Positions 23,882 to 32,128 of a DNA stretch of 64,000 nt are shown piece by piece. The translations under genes and the position numbers were made by a program. Under the pieces are notes generated by a model that had not been told where the DNA came from, did no database searches, and saw nothing but the letters and a program-made list of their open reading frames with translations. Within the stretch, counting starts at the first letter, position 1. Each line of letters opens with the position of its first letter. This DNA comes from Caulobacterales bacterium (GTDB lineage: Bacteria > Pseudomonadota > Alphaproteobacteria > Caulobacterales > Aquidulcibacteraceae): assembly GCA_017303355.1 (NCBI GenBank), contig JAFLCU010000001.1:310001-374000 (forward strand), written 5' to 3'.

Positions 23882-23898
23882 TGTGCAACCATTGCACA
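23882..23898. promoter_or_regulatory. Perfect palindromic operator of the DUF4160/DUF2442-XRE operon
   Basis: TGTGCAA-CCA-TTGCACA is a perfect 7+7 inverted repeat with a 3-base spacer, located 16 bases before ATG 23866 (minus strand). The lipoprotein gene on the plus strand starts 88 bases away at 23986, so the site could influence both. Size and placement suit a dimeric XRE repressor. Confidence 0.65.
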
Positions 23899-23985
23899 AT
23901 ACAAGCATTGGTTGGGCGCCGCAAAGTGATGCCGTTCCGTCGCAATGAGATTTTCGCCCCGCTATGGCGGGCTCACGCTTCGCAT

Positions 23986-24870
23986 ATGAAGCACCTCGCC
24001 CTCGCCGCCGCGCTCGTTCTTTCGGCTTGCGCAACCGCCGAAGCGCAAACCCCGGCTTGCCCGCCCGCCGGCTATGACCGCGCGCGCTTGGAGGCGATCA
24101 AGGCGGATGGTTGGACCATTGCCAGCGATCGCGAGCGCAATCGGTTGGCGCGGGCGCTGACGGCGTGTCTTGCATCGCCTGATCCGACGATGCGCGACGG
24201 CATCGCGTTTGAGGCTTATGCGCATTGGTTGCGCGGGCGTCAGCTCAGCGTGGAAACGATGCGCGCGCTGGCCGATGATCTTGACGCGCGCTTGGTGGCA
24301 AATGATCCGAACGGGTTCGAGCGCCCGTTTGCGGCGCTTGTGCTTTCGGAGGTCGTGCGCGCGGATCGGATCGAGGCGTATCTCGATCCAGGCGCGCGCA
24401 TGCGCGCGTTGGACGATGCGCTGCGCTATTTCACCAGCGTCCGCGATTATCGCGGCTTTGACGCCGCCGAAGGCTGGCGCCATGGCGTCGCGCATGGCGC
24501 GGACGTGTTGCTGCAATTGTCGCTCAATCCGGCGTTCGGCGCTAATGAACTCGAGCGCATCGCCGACGCGGTCGCGACACAAGTCGCGCCGGATGGACAT
24601 TTTTACATTTACGGCGAAAGCGAACGCTTGGCGCGGCCGATCCTGTTCATGGCGCAGCGTGGTTTGATCAGCGAGGCGCATTGGACCGCGTATTTCGCGC
24701 AATTCTCAAGCGTGGGTGAAACCCCCTATGGCTCACAAGCCGGGCTGGCCCGCATGCATAATGTGAAAGCGTTCCTGCAGGCGCTCTTCCTCAATGCGCG
24801 CCTGAGCGAGAGCAGCGCGGATGACGTGTTGTTGCCGGGCGTGGAAGCCGCGCTGCGTGCTTTGCCCTAG
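23986..24870 (+). CDS. DUF2785-domain lipoprotein
   Basis: 294 residues from ATG 23986 (MKHLALAAALVLSACAT), which gives a clean lipobox (VLSAC, Cys15); the frame upstream of it overlaps the operator and lacks a signal. The body is helical and resembles DUF2785: ACLASPDPTMRDGIAFEAYAHWLRGRQLS, ALRYFTSVRDYRGFDAAEGWRHGVAHGADVLLQLSLNP and the C-terminal LFLNARLSES. The family has no known activity. The gene faces away from the DUF4160 operon and ends 4 bases into the convergent EamA gene. Confidence 0.75.
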   Translation: MKHLALAAALVLSACATAEAQTPACPPAGYDRARLEAIKADGWTIASDRERNRLARALTACLASPDPTMRDGIAFEAYAHWLRGRQLSVETMRALADDLDARLVANDPNGFERPFAALVLSEVVRADRIEAYLDPGARMRALDDALRYFTSVRDYRGFDAAEGWRHGVAHGADVLLQLSLNPAFGANELERIADAVATQVAPDGHFYIYGESERLARPILFMAQRGLISEAHWTAYFAQFSSVGETPYGSQAGLARMHNVKAFLQALFLNARLSESSADDVLLPGVEAALRALP

Positions 24871-25787
24871 GCCTTGCGCACGCGCATCAACAGCACCTGG
24901 CCGAGCAACACCAGTGCTACGCCGCCGAGCGCAAGCAAGCCCCAGGTTTTTCCCTCGAACAAGGTCGAGATCGTCATCGCCACCGGCGGCGTAAGTGCTG
25001 AGATGTACGAAGCCAGCGCATAGCCGCGCCGCCGCGCCAAGCCGTAATAAAGCAGGAACGCGATCACCGAGCCGATGATCGCGAGATGCGCGAGGGAGAG
25101 CACATAGGGCCAAGTGAATTCAAACGCCCAGGCCTTGCCCGTGATCAAGGCGAAGATCGCGAGCAAGCCCGCGCCATAAGCCATCGCCCAGCCCGTTGAA
25201 GCGGCCACGCCAACGCCGACCATTTCGCCCCGGCGCGCATAGATGTTGCCCACCGCAGATGCGACGACGCCCGCCAAGGTAAGGCCAATGCCCGCCCAGG
25301 CGCGCGCGCTCATTTGCGCCGCGGCGATTTCTTCCCAGGACAACAGCGCGACGCCCGCGACACCTAAAGCCGCCGCCGCCCACGCAAGCATCGGCGCGCG
25401 TTGGCCGAAGGCGATGCGAAATCCGACCAGGTTCACGAACGCGAGCGCGGCGAACAGCACGGCGACAACAGCGGACGAGACCCGCTCCTCGGCCCAATAG
25501 ACGAAGGCGTAATTGAGCGAAAACGTGAAGAAGCCCACGCCCAGCGCCGCAAGATGTTGCGCGCCGCTCAGCTTCAGCGTTTCGCCGCGCAGCGTGCACC
25601 ACGCGAACAGCACCGCCGCCGCCAGCGCGAAGCGATAGGTGATCGAAATCACGGGATCGACCACGCCGAGCTGATGCGTGATCGCGTACCAAGTCGTGCC
25701 CCACGCCAGCGTGCACACGATGATGGCGATGAGATCAGCCCATCGGCCACGCGTTGGCGCCGCCTCAGCGCTTGTCTCGCCGCTCAT
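24867..25787 (-). CDS. EamA/DMT-superfamily transporter
   Basis: 306 residues with ten hydrophobic segments arranged as two EamA repeats. The first runs from IAIIVCTLAWGTTWYAI through VSSAVVAVLFAALAFVNLVGF. The second runs from GIGLTLAGVVASAVGNIYA to the conserved LAHLAIIGSVIAFLLYYGLARRRGYALASYISALTPPVAMTIS. Such proteins export amino acids, nucleosides or other small metabolites; the substrate is unknown. It separates the DUF2785 gene from hpf. Confidence 0.88.
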   Translation of the reverse strand: MSGETSAEAAPTRGRWADLIAIIVCTLAWGTTWYAITHQLGVVDPVISITYRFALAAAVLFAWCTLRGETLKLSGAQHLAALGVGFFTFSLNYAFVYWAEERVSSAVVAVLFAALAFVNLVGFRIAFGQRAPMLAWAAAALGVAGVALLSWEEIAAAQMSARAWAGIGLTLAGVVASAVGNIYARRGEMVGVGVAASTGWAMAYGAGLLAIFALITGKAWAFEFTWPYVLSLAHLAIIGSVIAFLLYYGLARRRGYALASYISALTPPVAMTISTLFEGKTWGLLALGGVALVLLGQVLLMRVRKA

Positions 25788-25922
25788 ACGTTCTCCCCTC
25801 GCGCGGGCTTCGCGCGCGCCCCGTGTTTAGGGCGCAAATGGGAACGCAAACAGCGCATTCCAGAGGCGCTGCTGGTAAAAGCGGCGAATGGCGGCAAGCG
25901 GCGTTTTTGAACCGCCATTGCG

Positions 25923-25951
25923 TTGACCTAAGTGCGCCTCGGGCCTACGTT
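25923..25951 (+). promoter_or_regulatory. Probable housekeeping promoter before hpf
   Basis: TTGACC (25923-25928), a 17-base spacer and TACGTT (25946-25951) form a reasonable -35/-10 pair about 90 bases before the hpf start. The rest of 25788-25922 shows no gene. This promoter lets hpf-ptsN be expressed separately from rpoN, which is needed because the operon has been split. Confidence 0.45.
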
Positions 25952-26042
25952 TTTGCTAAGGCATCGGCCGCGCTCCTGGGGGGCGGAGCACGATCCCGAG
26001 CCCCGGGCCGCGGCGTTGCGGCAAGACCAAGGAGGCTCCTAC

Positions 26043-26651
26043 ATGCGCATACAAGTCGCCGGACGGCAGATGGATGTCGGCGAAGCATTGAGGACCAGGA
26101 TCGAGGGCGAATTAGCGGGCAGCGTCAGCAAATATTTCAGTCGTGCGACTGACGCGGTGGTCACCGTTGGCCGCAATGGCGGCGCGGGCGTGGCCGTGGA
26201 TTGCACGGTCCACCTCTCGTCAGGAATTTCCCTACAATCCGAAGGCCAAGGCGGCGACGCGCACAGCGCGTTCGCGGATGCGCTGGATAAGCTCGAAAAG
26301 CGCGTGCGCCGATACAAACGGCGGCTGAAGAATCATCACGCCGACAACAAATCCCCCCTTCCCGCCGAGGACGCGACAGCCTATGTGCTCGCCCCGTTAA
26401 CGGAAGAAACCGAATCCGAAGCTGACGCTTCGTCAGGGGAGCACGAGGCCCCCCTGGTGATCGCCGAGACCACCGTCCCGGTGCGCACAATGACTGTTTC
26501 CATGGCGGTGATGCAGCTGGACCTGTCCAATAACCCCGCACTCCTGTTCCGGAACGCGGCCAATGGCGGTCTTAACCTTGTGTATCGGCGTGGTGACGGA
26601 AATATCGGCTGGATTGATCCGGCGCGGACGAATGGCCACGCCGGAGGTTAG
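26043..26651 (+). CDS. hpf: Ribosome hibernation promoting factor, long form
   Basis: 202 residues from ATG 26043 (MRIQVAGRQMDVGEALR), with a strong AAGGAGG ribosome-binding site. The N-terminal beta-alpha-beta-beta-beta-alpha domain (residues 1-100, ending LDKLEKRVRRYKRRLKNHH) binds the decoding site. An acidic linker leads to the C-terminal dimerisation domain (MAVMQLDLSNNPALLFRNAANGGLNLVYRRGDGNIGWID), which allows 100S ribosome dimers. It shuts down and protects ribosomes in stationary phase. ptsN follows as usual in alphaproteobacteria. Confidence 0.96.
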   Translation: MRIQVAGRQMDVGEALRTRIEGELAGSVSKYFSRATDAVVTVGRNGGAGVAVDCTVHLSSGISLQSEGQGGDAHSAFADALDKLEKRVRRYKRRLKNHHADNKSPLPAEDATAYVLAPLTEETESEADASSGEHEAPLVIAETTVPVRTMTVSMAVMQLDLSNNPALLFRNAANGGLNLVYRRGDGNIGWIDPARTNGHAGG

Positions 26652-26716
26652 GAACGCTTCGCGCGTTCGCGACGTTGGCGCCCCCCATGCAGGGCGGGGG
26701 CCAATCGGGTGAGGGA

Positions 26717-27184
26717 ATGAACGAACTAGGCGATCTTGTCGCGTCGGAAGCGATTCTGCCGCGCCTCCTTGTTACGTCGCGGCGCCAAGCGCTGCAGCTC
26801 ATGACGGAAGCGCTGGAGAGCGCGACCGGCGTTTCCGCGCGCGGCGCTTTCGACGCCGTGCTGCTGCGCGAGCGACTCTCGGGCACGGGCGTGGGCGACG
26901 GCGTCGCCATCCCGCACGCTTTGATCCCCGGCCTCAAGCAAGCCATCGGCGCCTTCGCGCGACTGGAGCCAGCGCAGGATTTCGACGCACTCGACGGCCG
27001 CCCGGCTGATCTGGTGTTCATGCTGCTGGCGCCGGCGGAGCGTGGTGGCGATCATCTGAAAGCGCTTGCCCGCGTTTCGCGGTTTTTCCGCAGCGCCGAG
27101 ATGCGCGACAAGCTTCGCGCGGCGCGCGGCGCCGATGAGCTTTACGCGCTGATCGCCGGCAACCTGCATAGCGACGCCGCATGA
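26717..27184 (+). CDS. ptsN: Nitrogen-regulatory PTS enzyme IIA (EIIA-Ntr)
   Basis: 155 residues from ATG 26717 with GAGGGA upstream. The phosphorylated His67 lies in GVGDGVAIPHALIPGL. The rest of the PTS EIIA type-2 fold is intact (DLVFMLLAPAERGGDHLKALARVSRFFRS). It takes phosphate from NPr in the PTS-Ntr chain and regulates potassium, nitrogen and stringent-response functions. It belongs to the rpoN-hpf-ptsN set. The next gene overlaps its stop. Confidence 0.95.
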   Translation: MNELGDLVASEAILPRLLVTSRRQALQLMTEALESATGVSARGAFDAVLLRERLSGTGVGDGVAIPHALIPGLKQAIGAFARLEPAQDFDALDGRPADLVFMLLAPAERGGDHLKALARVSRFFRSAEMRDKLRAARGADELYALIAGNLHSDAA

Positions 27185-27843
27185 TGACCGCGGCCGACAG
27201 GCTGTTCTCGTATTTTCCGCTGATGATGACGGTCGCGGCGCTGATCGCGCTCGGCGTGTTCGCGCAATGGCCTTCGATTTGGAGCGGGCTGCTGCTGGTG
27301 CTCGTCATCTATGTGCTGCCGCCGCTGGTGCAGCGCGTGATGTTTCGCTGGGCGCCGCTGAAACAGGGCGTTGCTTGCATCGACGGTCGCAGTTTTTGCC
27401 CGTGGCTTGCCGCGCACCACATTCAGGCCTTCTACGACGCGCTGCCTTATCTGGAAGCTTTGCTGCGGGTGATCCCCGGCTTCTATTCGATGTGGCTGCG
27501 CATGTGGGGCTCACGCGTCGGCTACGGCGTGACTTGGCCGGTACGGATGGATGTGATCGACCGCCATCTGATGGAGATCGGCAATCGCGTCACCTTTGAC
27601 CGCGAGGTCGAGCTGGTCGCGCACGTAAGGCAGAAAGCAGAGGGTGCTGGCTCGCGCGTGCTGGTGCGCATTGTCCGCGTGGGCTCACATTCTTTCCTCG
27701 GCGCTCGCGTGCGCGTCGGCCCCGGCGCCACGATCCCGCACAACGCCAACATCCCGGCCATGACCGTCGTCGGCGTAAACGAAACCTACGGCGAAATCGC
27801 GCGCCATCCAGACAAGGACGAAGCGCTGTTTGCGATGAGCTAA
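27181..27843 (+). CDS. Membrane-anchored hexapeptide-repeat protein (LbH acyltransferase-like)
   Basis: 220 residues. Two hydrophobic helices lie at the N terminus (LMMTVAALIALGVFAQW and SGLLLVLVIYVLPPLVQRV). A left-handed beta-helix-like region follows (WGSRVGYGVTWPVRMDVIDRHLMEIGNRVTFDREVELVAHV, VGSHSFLGARVRVGPGATIPHNANI). This resembles the acyltransferase regions of membrane-bound or NRPS-linked LbH proteins, but a catalytic His is not certain. It may modify an envelope component. The start overlaps the ptsN stop. A long palindrome begins at its stop codon. Confidence 0.6.
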   Translation: MMTAADRLFSYFPLMMTVAALIALGVFAQWPSIWSGLLLVLVIYVLPPLVQRVMFRWAPLKQGVACIDGRSFCPWLAAHHIQAFYDALPYLEALLRVIPGFYSMWLRMWGSRVGYGVTWPVRMDVIDRHLMEIGNRVTFDREVELVAHVRQKAEGAGSRVLVRIVRVGSHSFLGARVRVGPGATIPHNANIPAMTVVGVNETYGEIARHPDKDEALFAMS

Positions 27844-27911
27844 TATGGACCACCGGCGCCCTCGCCGGCATGCACCGGAGTTGGCCGGCGAGGGCGCCGG
27901 CGGTCCATATT
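27842..27911. repeat. Long palindromic repeat, copy 2 (28-bp arms, 14-base loop)
   Basis: The left arm 27842-27869 and right arm 27884-27911 are inverted matches with a single mismatch and share the sequence of copy 1. The palindrome spans the whole gap between two convergent genes and overlaps both stop codons, so it should form a very stable bidirectional transcription-ending hairpin. Here the loop is short, unlike the 87 bases in copy 1. Confidence 0.9.
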
Positions 27912-29811
27912 ATTCCACTTCCAACCTCGCCAACAGCACACCCTCACTGACTTGCGCGCCGGGTTTGGCGTTGAGTTCGGCGAGCTTGCCGTCGAACGGC
28001 GCGGTGAGCGTGTGCTCCATCTTCATGGCTTCGAGCACGAGGATGGGATCGCCTTTCTTCAGCTTCGCGCCGGCTTTCGCGGCGACGGAGACGATTTTGC
28101 CGGGCATCGGCGAAAGGATTGCGCCATCGCCGGCGGTGGCTTCGTCTGCGCTGCGTTCGCCGGTGTCGAGGGTGAATTCGTAGGCTTCTCCGCGATCGAA
28201 GACGATCACAGTGTCCGCATCTCGCACAGACTCCGGTGGCCCCGGTTCGAATTTCGCGACGGCGGCGATAGCCTCACCTTCGAAACGCATCCTAACGGTC
28301 CGGCGAGCGAGTCCATTCACCCGAAACCCACGCAAGCGATCCCATGGGGACAATTGGTCGATACGTGACCGATGCTTTCGAACGTCGAAGCGCTCGCCTT
28401 CGAGGGCGGACGCCGCACGCGCCAAAACTGCTGAACTCGGCTGTGGACGTTTAAGGAGCGCATCGCCTTGAGACCCAATGAGGCCAGTATCGACGTCACC
28501 AGCGACAAAGCTGGCGTCATGGAGACATCTAGCGAGAAAGCCCGCATTCGTTCTGACTGGGGAAACCTGAAGCCGTTCGCAGGCTTCGCGGAGATCAACG
28601 ATCGCCTCTGAACGCGTCGGCGCGTGAACAACGAGCTTCGCAATCATCGGATCATAAAATTGCGTGACTCGATCGCCTTGCTCGACCGCGGATTCAACGC
28701 GCACATACTTCGCGATCGGATAGAAGTGATCAAGTTGCCCTATGCTTGGCAGAAAGCCACTGTCCGGATTCTCCGCATACAACCGCGCTTCCATTGCCCA
28801 GCCGTTGATCTTCAGCTCTTCCTGCTTCAGCGGCAGCTTTTCGCCGCTGGCGACGCGGAGTTGCCATTCGACCAAGTCTTGGCCGGTGATCTCTTCCGTC
28901 ACCGGGTGCTCAACCTGCAGCCGCGTGTTCATTTCCATGAACCAGATGCGATCGCCGCGCAGGCCCTCGCTGGCGTCGGCGATGAATTCGATGGTGCCGG
29001 CGCCGACATAGCTCACCGCTTTCGCCGCGAGCACCGCCGCATCGGTGACAGCTTTGCGCGTGGCGTCGTCCATGCCCGGCGCGGGGGCTTCTTCGATCAC
29101 CTTCTGGTGGCGGCGTTGCAGCGAGCAATCGCGCTCGAACAGATGCACGACATTGCCGTGCGTATCGCCAAACACCTGCACCTCGATATGGCGCGGGCGT
29201 TGCACATACATTTCGAGCAGCACGCGATCGTCGCCGAACGCCGCCGCCGCTTCGCGCTTGGCTGATGCGAGCGCAGCTTTGAACTCGGCTTGTCTCTCGA
29301 CCTTGCGCATGCCCTTGCCGCCGCCGCCGGCGACGGCTTTGATCAGCACCGGATAGCCGATCGCGTCGGCCTCCTTCTGCAGGCGCTCTTCGCTTTGATC
29401 TTCGCCGAGATAGCCAGGCGTCGTCGGCACGCCGGCTTCGGCCATGAGTTTCTTGGCGGCGTCTTTCAACCCCATCGCGCGGATGGAAGCCGGCGCCGGA
29501 CCGATCCAGATCAGCCCCGCATCCATCACCGCCTGCGCGAAATCGGCGTTCTCGGAGAGAAAGCCGTAGCCCGGATGGATCGCCTCGGCGCCGGTTTGCT
29601 TCGCGGCCGCGATGATCTTGTCACCGCGCAGATAGCTGTCCTTCGCGGGTGACGCGCCGATGTGCACGGCGGCGTCCGCCTCAAGCACATGCAGCGCTTT
29701 GGCGTCTGCGTCGGAATAGACAGCGACAGTGCGCACGCCGAGACGCTTGCACGTCCTGTTCACACGCCGCGCAATTTCTCCGCGATTGGCGATGAGCACG
29801 GATTTCAGCAT
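27910..29811 (-). CDS. Methylcrotonyl-CoA carboxylase biotin-containing (alpha) subunit
   Basis: 633 residues from ATG 29811 (MLKSVLIANRGEIARRVNRTCKRLG). It has the biotin carboxylase ATP-grasp (GYPVLIKAVAGGGGKGMRKV, MEMNTRLQVEHPVTEEITGQDLV) and the C-terminal biotin-carrier domain with the biotinylation motif EAMKMEHT. Leucine catabolism needs this subunit to carboxylate 3-methylcrotonyl-CoA. It lies with the carboxyltransferase subunit and isovaleryl-CoA dehydrogenase on the minus strand. Propionyl- or geranyl-CoA carboxylase alpha is a less likely alternative. Its 5' region is odd: a second, diverged copy of the first 16 codons lies 174 bases upstream. Confidence 0.88.
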   Translation of the reverse strand: MLKSVLIANRGEIARRVNRTCKRLGVRTVAVYSDADAKALHVLEADAAVHIGASPAKDSYLRGDKIIAAAKQTGAEAIHPGYGFLSENADFAQAVMDAGLIWIGPAPASIRAMGLKDAAKKLMAEAGVPTTPGYLGEDQSEERLQKEADAIGYPVLIKAVAGGGGKGMRKVERQAEFKAALASAKREAAAAFGDDRVLLEMYVQRPRHIEVQVFGDTHGNVVHLFERDCSLQRRHQKVIEEAPAPGMDDATRKAVTDAAVLAAKAVSYVGAGTIEFIADASEGLRGDRIWFMEMNTRLQVEHPVTEEITGQDLVEWQLRVASGEKLPLKQEELKINGWAMEARLYAENPDSGFLPSIGQLDHFYPIAKYVRVESAVEQGDRVTQFYDPMIAKLVVHAPTRSEAIVDLREACERLQVSPVRTNAGFLARCLHDASFVAGDVDTGLIGSQGDALLKRPQPSSAVLARAASALEGERFDVRKHRSRIDQLSPWDRLRGFRVNGLARRTVRMRFEGEAIAAVAKFEPGPPESVRDADTVIVFDRGEAYEFTLDTGERSADEATAGDGAILSPMPGKIVSVAAKAGAKLKKGDPILVLEAMKMEHTLTAPFDGKLAELNAKPGAQVSEGVLLARLEVE

Positions 29812-29821
29812 ACGACGACTC

Positions 29822-29984
29822 CACCCCCGCCCCCTCGCGGGGCGGGGGCAGGGGGTGGGGGGCGATGGGCAGCGCGCGCTATTGCGGAACGCGCACGAAT
29901 GGCGGTGCAAACTTCGTCAAACGTCAGCGCGTTTGAACGCCCCCCCTCCCCTGCCCCTCCCCCGCAAGGGGGGAGGGGTGAAGA
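29822..29984. repeat. C/G-rich paired repeats inserted before the biotin-carboxylase start
   Basis: Two runs of very C- or G-rich sequence flank about 70 ordinary bases. The first (29822-29860) contains CCCCTCGCGGGGCGGGGGCAGGG; the second (29939-29980) contains CCCTGCCCCTCCCCCGCAAGG. They are roughly inverted relative to each other and each has an internal palindrome (CCCCGCCCCCTCGCGGGGCGGGG and CCCCTCCCCCGCAAGGGGGGAGGGG). Paired palindromes of this kind are typical of REP/BIME or small MITE-like elements. The element separates the two copies of the gene start. Confidence 0.65.
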
Positions 29985-30032
29985 ACGGCGGGCGATCTCG
30001 CCGCGGTTTGCGATGAGGACGGATTTCAGCAT
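29985..30032 (-). pseudogene. Diverged duplicate of the first 16 codons of the biotin-carboxylase gene
   Basis: Minus-strand codons from ATG 30032 read MLKSVLIANRGEIARR, identical in protein to the start of the gene at 29811. Eight of the 16 codons differ, all at the third base. The copy begins directly after the TAG stop of the upstream small membrane-protein gene, the natural operon position. After codon 16 the frame runs into the C/G-rich repeat and continues for 75 residues in all, ending 4 bases past the true start at 29811. It is therefore either a gene remnant or a small upstream reading frame coupled to the carboxylase gene. Confidence 0.7.
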
Positions 30033-30362
30033 CTAGGATTGTGGTGGCTGCTGTTGCTGAGCGTCACGTGCTGCGATGTCGGCGCGTATGCGCTCCATCT
30101 CCCGATCGAGATGGCCGCCGCCGGGCTTCTGCGCTCGTTGCCATTTGCGGAACAGAATGACCGGCGTGGCGATGGCGGCGAAGATCAAGTCCCCTATCGC
30201 CGTCGCCACGAGAAACGGAGACCACTGGTCCGGGGTCATGCTCCAGCCGATCATGAGGGTGTAGAGCACATTGTTCGCGAGAATGAAGAAGGCCAGAAAT
30301 TTGAATTCCGGCACTCTCCAGAGAATGCCGAGGATGAGAATCCAGAAAATGATGCCGATCAT
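30033..30362 (-). CDS. Small membrane protein of unknown function
   Basis: 109 residues from ATG 30362 (MIGIIFWILILGILWRVPEF). Three hydrophobic segments are visible (2-15, about 21-38, and 50-72: FLVATAIGDLIFAAIATPVIL), followed by a charged tail ending in Gln/Pro. No family is recognised. It lies 10 bases downstream of the carboxyltransferase gene and directly before the biotin-carboxylase start region, so it is part of the leucine operon. Confidence 0.65.
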   Translation of the reverse strand: MIGIIFWILILGILWRVPEFKFLAFFILANNVLYTLMIGWSMTPDQWSPFLVATAIGDLIFAAIATPVILFRKWQRAQKPGGGHLDREMERIRADIAARDAQQQQPPQS

Positions 30363-30372
30363 TTGTGGCTCT

Positions 30373-31977
30373 TTACATTCTGAACACGCCGAAGCGTGTT
30401 TCTGGGATTGGCGCATTGAGTGAAGCGCTAATGGCGAGCCCTAACACATCGCGGGTTTGCGCTGGATCGATTATGCCATCATCCCACAAGCGCGCGGTGG
30501 CGTGATACGGGCTGCCCTCCGCTTCGTATCTCGCGCGGATGGGGTCTTTGAATTTTTCTTCTTCGGCCTTGGCCCAGCTTTCGCCTTTCGCTTCCATGCC
30601 GTCGCGCTTCACTTGCGCGAGCACGCTGGCGGCTTGTTCGCCGCCCATGACGGAGATGCGGGAGTTGGGCCAGGTGAAGAGGAAGCGCGGCGAATAGGCG
30701 CGGCCGCACATGCCGTAATTGCCGGCGCCGAAGGAGCCGCCGATCAGCACGGTGAATTTCGGCACTTCGGCGGAGGCGACGGCCGTCACCATCTTCGCGC
30801 CGTCCTTGGCGATGCCGCCGGCTTCGTATTTGCCGCCGACCATGAAGCCGGAAATGTTTTGCAAGAAGAGCAGCGGGATGCCGCGCTTGCAGGCAAGCTC
30901 GATGAAGTGCGCGCCCTTTTGTGCGCTCTCGCTGAACAGGATGCCGTTGTTGGCGAGGATCGCGACGGGGAAGCCCCAGATGCGCGCGAAGCCGGTGACG
31001 AGCGTCGGGCCATAGAGGGGGCGGAATTCATCCAGCTCGCTGCCGTCAACGATGCGCGCGATGACTTCGCGGACGTCATACGGTGTGCGCACGTCGTCGG
31101 GGATCACGCCATAGATGCTCTCCGCATCATAGGCGGGCGGGATCGGCTCGCGCAGATCGAGGCCGACTTTTTTCACCGTGTTCAAATTCGCCACAATGCG
31201 GCGTACGAGATGGAGCGCGTGCGCATCGTCTTGCGCGAGGTGATCGACGACGCCGCTCTTGCGCGCGTGCAGATCGCCGCCGCCGAGATCTTCGGCGCTG
31301 ATCACTTCGCCGGTCGCCGCTTTCACGAGAGGAGGTCCGCCGAGGAAGATGGTGCCCTGGTTCTTGACGATGACGGTTTCGTCGCTCATCGCCGGCACGT
31401 AGGCGCCGCCGGCGGTGCATGAGCCCATGACGCACGCGATCTGCGCGATGCCCTCGCCCGACATGCGCGCCTGGTTGAAGAAGATGCGGCCAAAATGGTC
31501 GCGGTCCGGGAAGACTTCGGCTTGGTGCGGCAGGTTCGCGCCGCCGCTATCGACGAGATAGACGCACGGCAGCTTGTTCTGCATCGCGATCTCTTGCGCG
31601 CGCAGGTGCTTCTTCACCGTCATCGGAAAATACGCGCCGCCCTTCACCGTGGCGTCGTTGGCGACGATCATCACTTCACGGCCGGAAACGCGGCCAATGC
31701 CGGTGATCACGCCGGCGGCGGGCGCTTCGCCGTTGTAAAGATCGTACGCCGCAAGCGCGCCAACTTCGAGAAACGGCGCGCCGGGATCAAGCAAGCGCTC
31801 AACACGCTCGCGCGGGAGCAGCTTGTTGCGCTTGGTGTGACGCGTACGCGCCTCTTCCGGCCCGCCCAGCGCGATCTGCGCCGTGCGTTGACGCAGCTCA
31901 CCCGCCAGCGCGCGATGATGCGCCGCGTTTTTGGCGAACGCTTCGCTATTGGGATCGATTTGCGATTTGAGCTTCAT
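30373..31977 (-). CDS. Methylcrotonyl-CoA carboxylase carboxyltransferase (beta) subunit
   Basis: 534 residues from ATG 31977 ([28 protein letters not shown]); an upstream in-frame extension only reads the palindromic repeat. Two crotonase-like halves are present. The N-terminal half has [30 protein letters not shown] and [19 protein letters not shown]. The C-terminal half has [47 protein letters not shown] and [16 protein letters not shown]. These match MCC beta better than propionyl-CoA carboxylase. It transfers carboxyl from biotin to 3-methylcrotonyl-CoA, giving 3-methylglutaconyl-CoA. Confidence 0.92.
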   Translation of the reverse strand: MKLKSQIDPNSEAFAKNAAHHRALAGELRQRTAQIALGGPEEARTRHTKRNKLLPRERVERLLDPGAPFLEVGALAAYDLYNGEAPAAGVITGIGRVSGREVMIVANDATVKGGAYFPMTVKKHLRAQEIAMQNKLPCVYLVDSGGANLPHQAEVFPDRDHFGRIFFNQARMSGEGIAQIACVMGSCTAGGAYVPAMSDETVIVKNQGTIFLGGPPLVKAATGEVISAEDLGGGDLHARKSGVVDHLAQDDAHALHLVRRIVANLNTVKKVGLDLREPIPPAYDAESIYGVIPDDVRTPYDVREVIARIVDGSELDEFRPLYGPTLVTGFARIWGFPVAILANNGILFSESAQKGAHFIELACKRGIPLLFLQNISGFMVGGKYEAGGIAKDGAKMVTAVASAEVPKFTVLIGGSFGAGNYGMCGRAYSPRFLFTWPNSRISVMGGEQAASVLAQVKRDGMEAKGESWAKAEEEKFKDPIRARYEAEGSPYHATARLWDDGIIDPAQTRDVLGLAISASLNAPIPETRFGVFRM

Positions 31978-31990
31978 GCAAGACCTAACA

Positions 31991-32092
31991 TGGACCGCCG
32001 GCGCCCTCGCCGGCATACGCCAGATCGAACAGATATCGGCGCTCGTCGGTAGCGCGCGCGCCGTGCCGGCGAGGGCGCCGGCGATCCATATT
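31991..32092. repeat. Long palindromic repeat, copy 3
   Basis: The left arm at 31991-32014 (TGGACCGCCGGCGCCCTCGC and on) matches in inverted orientation the right arm at 32065-32092, which carries one change (GATCCA for GGTCCA). About 50 unrelated bases lie between. This copy sits between the oxidoreductase stop and the carboxyltransferase start, inside an otherwise tight operon, and may uncouple expression of the two parts. Confidence 0.85.
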
Positions 32093-32128
32093 TGCACGCC
32101 ATTCTGAGAGCGCAGTTCGCAATGAGCC

